Origin: Kalaharituber pfeilii
Lineage: Eukaryota; Ascomycota; Pezizomycetes; Pezizales; Pezizaceae
Length of the DNA stretch: 64,000 nt
Direction of reading: 5' to 3'
Assembly: GCA_015179045.1 (NCBI GenBank)
Contig: WHUZ01000005.1
Coordinates: 1,736,001-1,800,000, forward strand
Shown here: positions 1 to 10,597 of the stretch, one piece after another
How positions within the stretch are numbered: position 1 is the stretch's first letter
Layout of the letters: every line of letters starts with the position of its first letter
Notes under the pieces: model-generated
The model's input: the letters and a program-made list of their open reading frames with translations, nothing else
Databases searched by the model: none
What the model was told of the DNA's origin: nothing
Made by a program: the position numbers and the translations under genes

Positions 1-2118
1 ACCAACTAGTATATGTAAACAACAGTAAAATGTATGTGTACTAGAAAACCTACTCCTCCTGTTCCAAGCAATACTGTTTTCACCCCAAAAGAGATATGCT
101 TTTTGAATCCGACTTTCTATAAGATTAAACCTCTTTGTTAGCAGGTTTTCAATATCTTCTTTGTAAGTCGAAGGTCCTTGGTTGCAAGTTAGTATATATT
201 TAAAGGAAATAGAAGCTAGCTATTGTGGTGAATTTACACAGCAGCACCATCCAAAGTGTCCGGAATCATGGGCTGCCCTTCTATACAGTAAGGATTTGCG
301 AATAAAAGGGTATTAGTGTTCAAGAGAGTATCCACGAATAATGCTGTGAACACCCAGACTGGAGTGACGATATGTAAGAGCCCCGCCAATAAGATAGTAA
401 ATTTGCTCGCGACTCTAACTCGTCTAATGAAAATGAAGGCTTCGAACAGATACCGAACGTTAGTATAGATAAGGAGGCATGCATAGCAATCAACCATCAG
501 AAAAAGAATTAGTCAGTCTCGAGACGTGCACAAGGCAAAAGTAGCACTCCATGTCCTGCTAGCAAAAAAGTACCCATGAATAAGACAGTGAGAGGCGAGG
601 CCCCCGGCCAGGACACAAGCCCCATGTTTACGAATACACCCTTATTCGTAAATCCTTACGGTATCATGTATGAATTTACAATATTAGTTAAACACCAGCT
701 CGGGCTATGAGACTAAGCCCGGGCCAGCTACTCTCGTTGTATGGGCAAGGGAGTATGTTCACGTAACCCCGCATACAAGCCTATGGCAGGGATTCAACCA
801 TCTTTACTCTACCTGATATTGTGATTCAATCAGGTATTGGGCGTGCACGGGTGGCACAAGCTTTCTATATCGGTGCAGTTCACGTGAGCGTATAACTAAC
901 CCCGATGGAGATGAGAATTGAGGGCCAGGTAGGTACATAAGTATGTAAGGCTAGCTAGGCACGTGAGAAAGGATTCGCAAATTGCTGAGGAGCGGTGGGT
1001 TGATTACAAGCTGCACAAGGCCGTCTTTCCAGATTAGGAAAATGCCAAGACTTGAGGCTGGCTTTCATCTCTATACTACAGTCTCTACTACAGGTCATCG
1101 GGCGGGCGGGGGTATATTCTTATATAGAACTAAGTACAGGAAAGGCTCTGAGAGATATAGGAAAAGTGCAGAATATAAAAAGGGTGTAAAATAGGTTCAA
1201 GGAAGTACAGGAAACAAAGAAGATGTCTAAAATTAAAGAGAATAAGGTCCGCAAAATTGCTAGAAAGATGACCTGGGTCAGAAAAATCTGTAACTTTTCT
1301 TTGTCTATTTTTTGCACTTTTCTCAGCTGTTTTTAGCGCTTGCAATGCAAACGCTGCTCTTTGTATGATTCATGTCAAATCTTGACGCTACATAGCATCT
1401 TCTGTTGCATCGTGACGCCACATGCTACCCTCGGGATTAATGATCAGTGCATCTCGGCATATTTGAGTGTCCATAATGCAATTTCAATATTTGACTTGCG
1501 CCTCGACGCTGGCAGTCGGTGTGAGGTTCTTTCCTGGCCCCCACCATTCTTCGGCATCACATATGGGCCCGAGTCAGTGACTCTTTCATGACCATGCCAA
1601 TTCGTAGATGTCGCCTCAGTTAGTGTTCGCATCGGTATGAGCTGAGTCAGTATAAGCCTTCAACAACTCATACCGGCTCACTCGGCAGCCGAGTAGTAGT
1701 TGTACATTTTCATTACTTCTTATCGATAAGCTTACTCTTATAGGCTTAGTGCAGCAGGTAAGTTACCTTCGCTCAATATAAGAATATATATGGTGACTAA
1801 GCACAAAACTTGGAGAATATCAAATATATTCTTATGTCGGACATGCTAGTATCGAGAGTCTACTGTAGTGTTTTGTATCCAAAGTCTCATATCCATCGGC
1901 GTTAGTATACATTCTCACTTATAGATCTTATCCCCAGTGTGATGACGGCCCAACAGCATCCATTGTTTCGCACGGGGTACCAGTATCTAGAGCTGGTGGA
2001 ACGAAGTCTCAAGGGCGGTCTCAATAGTCAAATGCTTAGGAAAGAATCATCTGTGGCCTGTACTCTTGTCTGTGATTTCTGGTCTGTCTGATCTATACCT
2101 GCGTATCCATGTCTGTTG
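1..2118. other. gene-poor stretch, no supported gene
   Basis: I see no coding region here with recognisable domains, codon bias or splice structure. Around 748-796 (minus orientation) there is a fragment ending in a GCGGGGTTACGTGA-like sequence. It is shared with 3711-3741 and with two poly-T-bounded fragments near 5994 and 6192, so it is probably the 3' end of a dispersed non-LTR retroelement. The rest is unique-looking intergenic DNA. Confidence 0.5.
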
Positions 2119-2467
2119 TAGTGAGCGGCACGAGCCGAGCCAGCTCGAGCTCAAACGAGCCAAGATCATGCTAGTGTTTTTCTTGACAGCTCGCTAAAAT
2201 GCTTAGCCAGTGCAGGATTTCATAAACTGTAAATACCTAATATAGTAATAATTAGAGACTTGGAGCTCATTCTGACCTATCAACAACTTCGGAATGCACA
2301 ATTTAGCTGATAGTAGTGAGAAAGATGAAAATTTAGCTTAGTTTAGTTTAGTTTGTCAATATTATGTATATAATCAATCCAGGCTCGAGCCGAGCTCACT
2401 TACTCACGAGCTGGCTCGAGCTCACCCTCCAGCTCGGCTCGAGCTAGCTCGTGCCGCTCACTAAACT
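2119..2467. mobile_element. MITE-like inverted-repeat element (~350 bp)
   Basis: The two ends are inverted copies of each other. The left end begins TAGTGAGCGGCACGAGC and the right end finishes GCTCGTGCCGCTCACTA at 2463, followed by AACT. The inner flanks are rich in CTCGAGC/GAGCTCG repeats. The 8-mer GTCTGTTG lies immediately outside both ends (2111-2118 and 2468-2475) and looks like a target-site duplication, which would fit a hAT-type element. No transposase is present, so it would be non-autonomous. The extra bases at the right end make the exact boundary uncertain by about 4 bp. Confidence 0.6.
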
Positions 2468-2825
2468 GTCTGTTGCTGCTTGCTTGCTTTTCCCATACAG
2501 TCCTATCTACATCAATTTATAGACCACCTTCACCTTCCAACTGAGCCTATACATCCACATCTCGCTTCTTATTTGTAACTCGCTTCCTGATCCTATGCAT
2601 GTATCATCATATGGCCTTACCGATGAGTACCGCTCCGGGCCGAGTTTGACCTTATTCTTTCCATCGGTACTGTGGTTACCACCACACCAGTATTATTGTA
2701 CTATGATAGTGCAATCGTTTAACAGCTCGATAATTGGACAATATGGCAGCTCGGGTAGCTCGATAGCTTGACTTTCTAGAACAGCAGCAATGCAGGTTGA
2801 CAGCATCACAGTATCTCAACATCTG

Positions 2826-3110
2826 ATGTCGGGCCATACCTGCAATACCTGTTAAATTCACCTCATCGCCATAGCCCATAGGGCGGCATGCGATTAATGA
2901 TATATAAAAAAAAAAAAAAGAAAAACTCACCTCATTCTGCCCCATCTCAGGCCGTCGGGCCATATCAGGCATAGCTGTCAACTTCGGCTCATTTCACGTC
3001 GTCGGGCCGTACCTACTATACCTGTCAAATTCAGCTTATTCTACCTCATCATGCCAGGCCTGCCATACGTGCCAAATTCAGTTCATTCTATATCACGTGC
3101 CGTCGGGCCG
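2826..3110. repeat. left arm of the GTCGGGCCG minisatellite
   Basis: Degenerate tandem units have the general form GTCGGGCCGTACC..ATACCTGTCAAATTCAGCTCATTCTACCTCAT, about 50-58 bp per unit. The arm is interrupted by the LINE stub at 2867-2926. It ends abruptly at 3110, where the terminal inverted repeat of the 2.3 kb element begins, and the same array resumes at 5396. Units are diverged, so the array is old. There are chance open frames through it, but codon content simply follows the repeat, so I do not call a gene. Confidence 0.8.
2867..2926 (+). mobile_element. LINE 3'-end stub with poly-A and TSD
   Basis: A very short fragment begins CGCCATAGCCCATAGGGCGG and ends in a poly-A run (2906-2919). 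The same 3' end terminates the longer LINE copy at 4799-4850. It interrupts a minisatellite unit and is flanked by TCACCTCAT on both sides (2858-2866 and 2927-2935). This is the expected signature of target-primed reverse transcription with extreme 5' truncation. The fragment can fold into a small hairpin (GCC..CCC/GGGCGGC). Confidence 0.7.
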
Positions 3111-3168
3111 CGGAACCTCTCCGGACAGGCAGATTCTGCCTGCCGCTCCCGGACCTCATCAGACGATA
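3111..3168 (+). repeat. left 58-bp terminal inverted repeat
   Basis: This is a perfect inverted match to 5338-5395. It contains an internal near-palindrome, AGGCAGATTCTGCCT, that could be a transposase-binding or hairpin site. Absence of any mismatch between the two ends suggests a comparatively recent insertion. Confidence 0.85.
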
Positions 3169-3226
3169 AACTTTACGCCATGACACTGGGACACAGGTAC
3201 CAACATTGTGGGGTAGGTAGATCAAA

Positions 3227-3471
3227 TGTTGGTACTTGTTACCAGCATTTAGTGATGCAAAATGGAGGCTGGGCATAGTCCGTGCGAGAGGTCAGTGACT
3301 TGGTGTGGCAGCAGGGTATCCTCTCTCTTGAGAGGACAGTTTTGTAGGGAAAACAGCAGCGTTTCTCTTGGAGGCCTAGGTCAATAGCAATGTAGCAATA
3401 GCCTTTCAACCAAGGCATGCTATTGTAGCACTAAATGCTGGTAACGAGTAGTATTACTTACTGTACCAACA
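3227..3471. mobile_element. small nested inverted-repeat element (~245 bp)
   Basis: The outer 9-mer TGTTGGTAC (3227-3235) is inverted at 3463-3471. A second pair, GTTACCAGCATTTAGTG at 3238-3254, is inverted at 3429-3445. A further copy of the outer motif in inverse orientation at about 3198 suggests a compound or partly duplicated end. There is no coding content. The paired arms fit a MITE inserted within the larger element, but I could not define a target-site duplication. Confidence 0.4.
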
Positions 3472-3790
3472 CAAGCTTCAATGTTACAAGAAGCTTGGAC
3501 CATTGTTTAAATTGTAGACCCCAATTCCAATCATTATAATTCATCCTAGATAGCTATTAACTACATCAACCGAACCTACAGCGTCAATGTCTCAAGCTGC
3601 CAGATTGTGATCGTTGCAAACGGCTAGATTATTGACCCATGGCCAAACGGCACCAGCTGGATTATCAACTTCACATATTCTAGTGTTTTCTTTAGGTCCC
3701 TGCCATAGGCTTGTAGCTTGTATGCGGGGTTATGTGAATAAAATTATTTGAACAGAGCAATATCATACCAATCTTTCTAGCGAAGAAGCA

Positions 3791-4850
3791 TACGGGTGGA
3801 AGCACGCACACTCCGGTTTATGGGAGAACGGCTACAAAGAGAAGACCAGGACACCACATACCTCAGGGGATCGCTACATCGTAGAAAACCTCTTCCATTA
3901 GCTACATTTCCCACACTCCCAGCCGATACCTCAGCTGAAGAATGGATGGCAGCTATTGCCGAAGCAGAAGACCAAGGCTGGGTCAGCGTTTATACAGATG
4001 GGAGCCGAATAGGTGACTCTACTGGGCAGGCTCGTTCTCCCAGCACACCCAGAAACGGACTTCCACATATCTGGGAGCTCTCAGTACAGTAAATGACGCG
4101 GAATTGATTGCCATGGAGGATGCCCTCACAAGCCGATTCACTGAACTACTGATCATCACAGACTCCCAGACTGCAATAACCAAGCTACAAAGGATCGCCG
4201 AAGGGGAACCAACACACAAAGGGCCAGCACAGCGAGTAAGGGAGGCTTGGGACCGGAGAAACGAAAGGGGCGACCTTGACATAGCGGTAATGTGGGTCAA
4301 AGGTCATAAAGGAATCCCAGGCAACACCGAAGCAGATCGAGCAGCCAAGGTTGGTACACAGCTGCCATATCAAAACGAGATTGTCACGGAGGACGGGATG
4401 AAACAAGAGGCCAAAGCAAGGAGAGCGGCCGAAAGAAACAGACTGCATATGTCATATAGGCCACTACGCAGACTAGGCAATAGAGTCGCAACGCTAGCTG
4501 GCATCCTTGGAGGCAAGGGCCTCCGGCGCTGGAAATTCAAGGTCGGCACAGCTGACAGCCCGGAATGCCGGTGGTGCGGCGAGGCTGAAGAAACGACCCT
4601 TCACATATTGTCTCAATGTAGAGTCTGGAAGCAGAGATGCCCAAGGGGTGAGGATGGATTGTGCAGACCCTTGGGTGACCAAGATGAAGGGGAGGGCCTT
4701 CGGGGAGTGATAGGAATTTTGGAATGGGCGAGGGGTTAGCCCGGGGGATTTACTTCTATTGTTCCGTACTTGTACTTTGTTTTGATGTAACTAGACCTCG
4801 CCATAGCCCATAGGGCGGCACGCGAGTATTGATATAAAAAAAAAAAAAAA
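3791..4850 (+). mobile_element. 5'-truncated non-LTR retrotransposon (LINE, RNase H-containing clade)
   Basis: The segment carries the C-terminal part of a LINE ORF2 (RNase H, then a zinc knuckle), a short 3' untranslated region with the CGCCATAGCCCATAGGGCGG hairpin, and a poly-A tail at 4836-4850. GAAGAAGCA occurs immediately before it (3782-3790) and just after the tail (4854-4862), which is a convincing target-site duplication. Endonuclease and reverse transcriptase are missing by 5' truncation. LINEs with a C-terminal RNase H in ascomycetes are usually of the Tad1/I type. It lies inside the 3111-5395 TIR element. Confidence 0.8.
3796..4739 (+). pseudogene. LINE ORF2 C-terminus: RNase H domain plus zinc knuckle, frameshifted
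   Basis: Two frames carry adjacent parts of one domain. The first (3796 to about 4020) includes VYTDGSRIGD, the first catalytic Asp of RNase H. The second (about 4020-4739) supplies NDAELIAMEDAL (Glu), IITDSQTA (second Asp) and GNTEADRAAK (last Asp), then a CRWCGEAEETTLHILSQC cluster of the C-x2-C-x7-H-x4-C type. The frame change lies near 4018-4024 and corresponds to a small indel. Apart from this and the 5' truncation, few stops are seen, so it is not heavily mutated by RIP. It is non-functional as a retrotransposon. Confidence 0.85.
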
Positions 4851-5337
4851 GAAGAAGAAGCAGAGCGCTTTGCTTACTTTCAAGCCTGTAAAGCGGCGCA
4901 GCTCATCCAGCAGTTTCAAAATTGCCAGGCTTTGCAGGATATCCTGAAGCTTTTACTACCTACTCCTGCACCTCAATTGCACACCCTCAAAATGCTCCGC
5001 ACTGCAAATGAATAAGCTCTTGTGCATCTGGAGTGGTGTACTCCAAATGTAACATCCTAAGGGCAAGAGACACCTCAAGATGAAGCCTACTAGCAGTGTG
5101 ACAGGAACTGATAAGCGAGTAATATCACAGACTCAGTGAGGAACTACAGGAAACCCAAGATTTCATTTTTGTTTCTTCATCTGCTCATCAATTCAGATCT
5201 ATTTTTCCATTACTTTTCCATTTTTCATTTTTTACTTAATTGGGTAATCATGCATTCAAACTAGTAGATTACAGCATTGGCCGATATTTGGTAGCTAGTA
5301 GGCCGGTACGCACTTACGTCACTAGTCAAATTAAAAC

Positions 5338-5395
5338 TATCGTCTGATGAGGTCCGGGAGCGGCAGGCAGAATCTGCCTGTCCGGAGAGGTTCCG
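5338..5395 (-). repeat. right 58-bp terminal inverted repeat
   Basis: This is a perfect inverse copy of 3111-3168, ending GAGAGGTTCCG. It is followed by GTCGGGCCG (5396-5404), the second copy of the 9-bp flanking duplication, and then directly by minisatellite sequence. Confidence 0.85.
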
Positions 5396-5940
5396 GTCGG
5401 GCCGTACCTGCTATACCTGTCAAAATTCAGCTCATCCTACCTCATCTGACCCCGTCGGGCCGGGTCTGCCATAAGTCTCAGATTCGGCTCCTTCTGCCTC
5501 ATTCGCACGCCGCCGGGCCGTACCAGCAATGCCTGTCGAATTCAACTCATTTCATGCCGTCGGGCCGTACCTGCTACACCTGTCAAATTTAACTTATTCT
5601 ACCTCATCAGGCGCTGGTAGGTCGGGCCTGCCATACATGCCAAATTCAGCTTATTCTACACCATCGCGTGCCGTCGGGCCGTGCCTGCTATACCTGTCAA
5701 ATTCAGCTCATTCTACCTCATTTCACGCCGTCAGGCCGTACCAGGCATACCTGTCAACTTCAGCTCGATTCACATCGTCGGGCCGTACCAGGCATACCTG
5801 TCGCCTCATTTCACGCCGTCGAGCTGTACCTGCAATACATGTCAAATTCAGCTCATTCTACCTCATCTCGTGCCGTCGGGCCGTGCCGTCGGGCCGTACC
5901 TGCTATACCTGTCAAATTAAGTTCATTCCGCCTCATCTCA
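5396..5940. repeat. right arm of the GTCGGGCCG minisatellite
   Basis: About ten to eleven degenerate units of roughly 50-58 bp are present. Each has a G(T/C)CGGGCC(G/T) core followed by TACCTGCTATACCTGTCAAATTCAGCTCATTCTACCTCAT or variants. One short unit (around 5876-5897) repeats only the core. Two unit subtypes are visible: TGCTATACCTGTC and AGGCATACCTGTC. Three overlapping open frames run through it because unit lengths vary; I regard them as repeat artefacts. Confidence 0.85.
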
Positions 5941-5967
5941 CTGGTTCACCTAGGTAGTCTGGTTGGG

Positions 5968-6310
5968 TTTTTTTTTTTTTTTTTTTTTTTTTTGTCACAT
6001 GACCCCGCATGCGGCTCTTCACCATGGCAGGACGTCTGGTTGTGGTTCACTCAGGCGTTACTATAGATACAGTGGGAATGATATTCAAAAGCTGGCTACA
6101 CGATAATACTGGGCTTTGTGAAGAGAGTTGATGACATACCTTCAGCCCATTTCATAGTTATCGTATGAAATTTTTTATTTTAAATAAATATATCACGTAA
6201 CCCCGCTTTTTTTTTTTTTTTTTTTTTTTTTATGTCATTACTCGCATGCCGCCTTGTAGGCTATGGCGGGGAGTAACCCCGCTTACGGCCACTTGCTGTG
6301 GCAGGGCTAT
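5968..6310 (-). mobile_element. two LINE 3'-end fragments in minus orientation
   Basis: A 26-bp poly-T run (5968-5993) followed by GTCACATGACCCCGCATGCGG is the complement of a retroelement 3' end plus poly-A. A second poly-T run (6207-6231) follows ATCACGTAACCCCGC and precedes ATGTCATTACTCGCATGCCGCC, which is the reverse complement of the CGCCATAGCC..GGCGGCATGCGAGTAATGA 3' end seen at 2867 and 4799. So at least two related LINE families, or two subfamilies of one, have inserted next to each other. Confidence 0.6.
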
Positions 6311-9300
6311 TCTGTTATGAATTACTATATCGTAATGACATCTGGTGAGTGATACGGGGAAAGAATAAATACCCAGGAGCTTAGGAAAGTCTGGGTATGA
6401 AAACAAAGCTGAAGGTTGAAGCTCAACCAGACTAGGTTGAAGCGAAGGCGCTTGGGGAATTTTCAGAGTTGAAAATCACGTGGTCACATTAGTAAGCGAT
6501 ACCGTGACTATACGTTTTATGCATGATTACTCAGCAGCTCGAATACTCTTATGAACTGCAAAGTACCTGTTGAGAAAAGAAAATCAATGTAAGGGAGGTA
6601 GCGTTTGGTTGGTGCTATGTTCTATAAATTTCATGTTTGGTAAGGATGTGTGTTGGAATTTTCTGGGCGGTCTTTCACTGATAAGCCTGTGAATCTGTGA
6701 ATCTGCGCCCATTGGAATCATTATATATGGTGGAGTGTCACCTAGAAGGGACCACTTACAACCACAACGTTTGAAGACCTACTACATTACCAAACCACAC
6801 CTGATTAAAACCTAAAGAACATTAATATGTAGTATTTTGTCCGCTCTACAATTCTATGTCCTCAACTTAAAAAACAAAAAATTAAGGAGTGAGTAGAAGC
6901 AGATTGAAAGGAGGTACTTTGTATGGGAGAGCCAAAAAAAATGCAACGTGCCAAGGACGCTAAATCAGTACTAGTACCGGAAGAAAATTACTATATTTGG
7001 AAATGATCTAACACATTCCTTGTCACAACCATCTCAATATGCGTGCATATTAGATAGACATTTATAGAAAATAATTGATTGTGATATCAGAAGCAGACTC
7101 AAGACTACATGGAATTGTCAATCGTAATGCTTCGAAATTATTCAGCGCACAAGAAACACCTTTGATTCAATTAAAAAGGACACGCACTCATATCTTCTCT
7201 AGTACTACCCTCCTTTACAGTAGTACTAGTGACAAGATCAGGTGATTGACAATCTCACATGGAACCTTGCTCTGCCGAGGAATATTGCGAGAAGCTTGCA
7301 ACGGCGATTTAATTTGCTAGTATTACAGATCCTGGGGAGAGGCTATAAGCGTTGCGGGATCAAGAAATCTTGCGGAAGGAAGAGGAAAAAAAAGAGAGGT
7401 TTAGCAATGGAAGAATGCAATGAGGAAGTACAATTTTGCGGGATTTGCCCATGAATGCTCGAGGGTGTTGTAAGAATGAAGTTGAAGAAAGGCTACTCAA
7501 GCCAGACCAGGCTGCTGCCAAAAATGGTTGGATGAAGGTAAGGAAATGGGGGAAAGGCAGTCTCGAACCATAAAGATTACCTAGAATCTGCCTGGAGATG
7601 GTAGTCTAGTTATGGATATGGTCATGGAACAACAATCTGCCTTACTCTGCGCTACTTCACTCCCTTTTTACCTCTGAAATGTTCATTGGTAAGAAGCAGT
7701 TTATTTAGAACTATTATGTATGAAGTCGCTTCTGAGATGCAAGCAGGCTTAGCATAATAATTTCTCTTGCTGCTCAATACCGAAACTACAGCTCCTGCGC
7801 AAGGCGTGCCAGTGGGATTGAGACATGCGCCCAATAACTGGTGTACTTGTGTCAGTACCTCGTGTCGTACTGCGAGGGGTTGAAGATAAGCGAATCAAGT
7901 ATTGCGCCACCCTAAATCTGTGCGCTCAGCCATGTTGTTTCATCAATAGGAAAGCAACCGTGGAAGGTTGAATAAAACACCAATGGGCGATATCCTAATC
8001 TGCCATTGGATATGGCAACTTTTTGCTGCTGCTCGATGTCAATCGGCATGATGCATCTACACCAATAATTCGACACCGATGTACGATCTCTTCACTTTCT
8101 CCTCCATAGCCACTTCTCACTAACGAAATCGATCTCTCCTAAGATCACACGCGACGCTGGTCCAATTGCAAACTATCGGTCGTCCCAGAGAACTGCACCC
8201 TGAGGATAAGTATACACGAGACTAATTCTCCAGTGGCCTGGCTTGTATGCAGGTTCTCGATTGAAGTTACGGTCCTTATTGCTTGTTTTTGACACGACTT
8301 GCTGCATATCGCTAACAACTGGTTTTGATTTAACTATAGGCAAAACGCGGTGATAAGATCGATGAGGACGTTGGCTGCATCTGCGTCGCGTTCATGCTCA
8401 CGCGACTTTCTGGTCAGAGGCGGTGACTCGGTAGTGTCATGCTTCCGTTACAAGTAGTTAATTAGTCTGATGCCAAGACCCTCTGTGCTATGTAAGTTAC
8501 AGTCAGAACCTTCTGCAAGGCTACCTGAAGTGAGCCATCAGCAGTGAGCCATCAGCAATGACAAGGGATACACCTTATGTTTGGTCTTGAAGTCATATGT
8601 GGTGTTACCAGAAATGTGACCAATGATTTCCAACAACCTCGGCCTAAGAAACTCCTGAAACTCAAGACAGATCTGCCGCTTGTTGGAAGCTATCACCAAC
8701 CTCTTGGTTGCTCTTTTTCCCAGTTCGTGTGTTTACATGGATTTTGACATACTCCATTATGCAAGTTGATACATGTTTAGTACTTGTATGGTACTAGTGA
8801 GGTCCAAGGGTCGGCAACGGCAAAGTCAGGATAATTTCTTGTATTCGGTGTAGTGCATGTATGTAGAGAAAAGTACATACATGAAAAGTATGATCTGAAA
8901 CGGACATTTTCAACTTCCTTGAATTTTTCCTAATTGTCAACCTATGACCACTGCGGACACGAATATCCTATTCTTTCATATGCTCATAGCATAGTGTTCC
9001 TCCGCCAGTGTCACCAACAACCTCTTCTTTGAGCTTGAGCTGCATGCAGCTGACACAGACATGGTGATGCTGCTTTAGGTTGTCACTTCTTTTTCCCCGA
9101 CTGTTTTGTTTGTAATTCAGTGAATTGCATGGTGGGCCTGTGTTTCTCTTTGCATGGCGGCCAAGAGAATATTCTTGCCACCCAGGGGCATGGGGAGAAA
9201 CAAAGAAAATGGAAGGAGATAAGGACAGCAGGTGGGTGTGCTGCAATCCCATTTTGTTTCTGGAAGGAATAATAAGATAAACAAGTTTGGTAGCAGGGTT

Positions 9301-10597
9301 TTTATGAGCGCTTTATCTCGTAGGGTTCTATTTTGGCACGTTTGTAGGTTGTAATCTGAATTCTGTCGTGGGAAAAACACCCAAGCTTGGTAAGTGCCCT
9401 CCGCAGTAAATAGGTAGATACATACCCCCAGTTGATATTGGTCCTCAACCTCAGAATCCACTGCTGGTTGGATTGTCTGGCTTTGCTTAATACGTTCGAC
9501 GTTCAGTATAGGTACAGTATATTTAAGGATATACATTTTTTAGTATTTCCTGGAGAGGAAGCCTCTAATTAAGCTGTTACTGCTGTGTATCATGTCGCCA
9601 GGAGAGAGCAGTTGCAAGCGACGCCGGAGTCTGGCGGGCACATTCGTACTCCTTTCGCTGCTCTAACGAATAACTAGTCCGGTTGCATCTTAACCTGTCC
9701 ACCAATCACAAGTTAGTCTCTGTGTAGCTTGACGGTACCAGGACTCATTCACCATTGTCACAATGGATTCTTCTCGCACAATAAGATGGCATGGGACTAT
9801 ACAATAGATGCAGAGATTACGAGACTTACTTATGTAAGTTTACCGTTCTACAACTGTACCTTCAAGTGGCCCTCTCGCTCGCCACAGCTCACAAGCAGTG
9901 CATGCCTGCCCTCCTCGACACGCCTTCTTCGCAGCCTCAAGGTCTCGCCAGCCAGCACCTCAGCATAAAAACAGACCTCAGGATAGTTGTCTGCGCCCGG
10001 ACGCAAAAGAGACTGTAGCACGCCCTCCGCCTTGCGATCTCACATGAATATGTAACTCCGTAGAGCCAAGTACTTTCCTATCCCTGTCGACTTCCTTTTA
10101 CTCGTGCTTCTATGATAGTCCAGCAGCGGCCCCCTAAGCGGCGCCCGCTTGCCTTTTTACTGGTCTCTTACACGCCCACACCCACACCCAACCCCACCCC
10201 CCGAGTACTCCACCCCTGCCCTGCTCACCAAGCTCTAAAAGCAGCGCGAAAAGAGGCGAGAAGCCAAAAAAAAAAAAAAAAAAAGAAAGAAGTATCTACC
10301 CGCCCATTTTATTTCAACATTTTAACTGTTCCTTGTTGCCTCCCTCGCCTCCCTCGCCTCCCTAGGATTTGAACTTTTTCTTAACTGCAACCCCCCCCCC
10401 CCCCCCCCTCAACACATATCTGCGGCTCTTCCCCTCAACAAACAAACCTCGCCGCGACTTCCTCCATCTTAACGATTTATTCTTATCGAGTCTTAACGAC
10501 ACTCCTTTATCTCCACGCTCGACAAACGTCCAGCGATCCTTGTATGTGGGCTTTTGCAACTGGGGAATTTCTAGCCTAGATACAACATCTACACATC
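6311..10597. other. gene-free stretch
   Basis: I find no reading frame longer than about 140 codons, no conserved domain and no convincing splice pattern. Composition is balanced to AT-rich up to about 9.9 kb. From about 10,100 the plus strand becomes strongly pyrimidine-rich, which I take as the promoter and 5' leader region of the downstream nucleoporin gene. Confidence 0.5.
10112..10597 (+). promoter_or_regulatory. pyrimidine-rich promoter/5' leader of the nucleoporin gene
   Basis: This stretch upstream of the ATG is rich in C and T, with repeated CCTCCCTCGCC segments (about 10,338-10,365) and an uninterrupted 18-C run at 10,391-10,408. CT-rich tracts just upstream of transcription starts are common in filamentous-fungal housekeeping promoters. 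No TATA box is obvious. The exact transcription start cannot be seen. Confidence 0.45.

Larger units (their letters stand above)
3111..5395. mobile_element. Mutator-like (MULE-type) TIR element, non-autonomous, carrying a nested LINE
   Basis: The first 58 bp (3111-3168, starting CGGAACCTCTCCGGACAGGC) are repeated perfectly in inverse orientation at 5338-5395. The 9-bp sequence GTCGGGCCG is found directly outside each end (3102-3110 and 5396-5404). Long TIRs with a 9-bp duplication are the hallmark of Mutator-superfamily transposons. The body holds a nested inverted-repeat element (3227-3471), a LINE tail (3791-4850) and a 50-codon open stretch at 4863-5015 of unknown origin. No Mutator transposase is visible, so mobility would need a transposase elsewhere. 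A caveat is that GTCGGGCCG is also the core of the surrounding minisatellite, so the flanking copies could pre-date the insertion. Confidence 0.75.

Noticed and set aside
5529..6066. Overlapping open frames of 80-142 codons in the minisatellite
   Set aside because: The translations merely repeat the tandem unit (RRAVPAIPVK-like) in all three frames; there is no domain and the frames end in a LINE poly-T tract.
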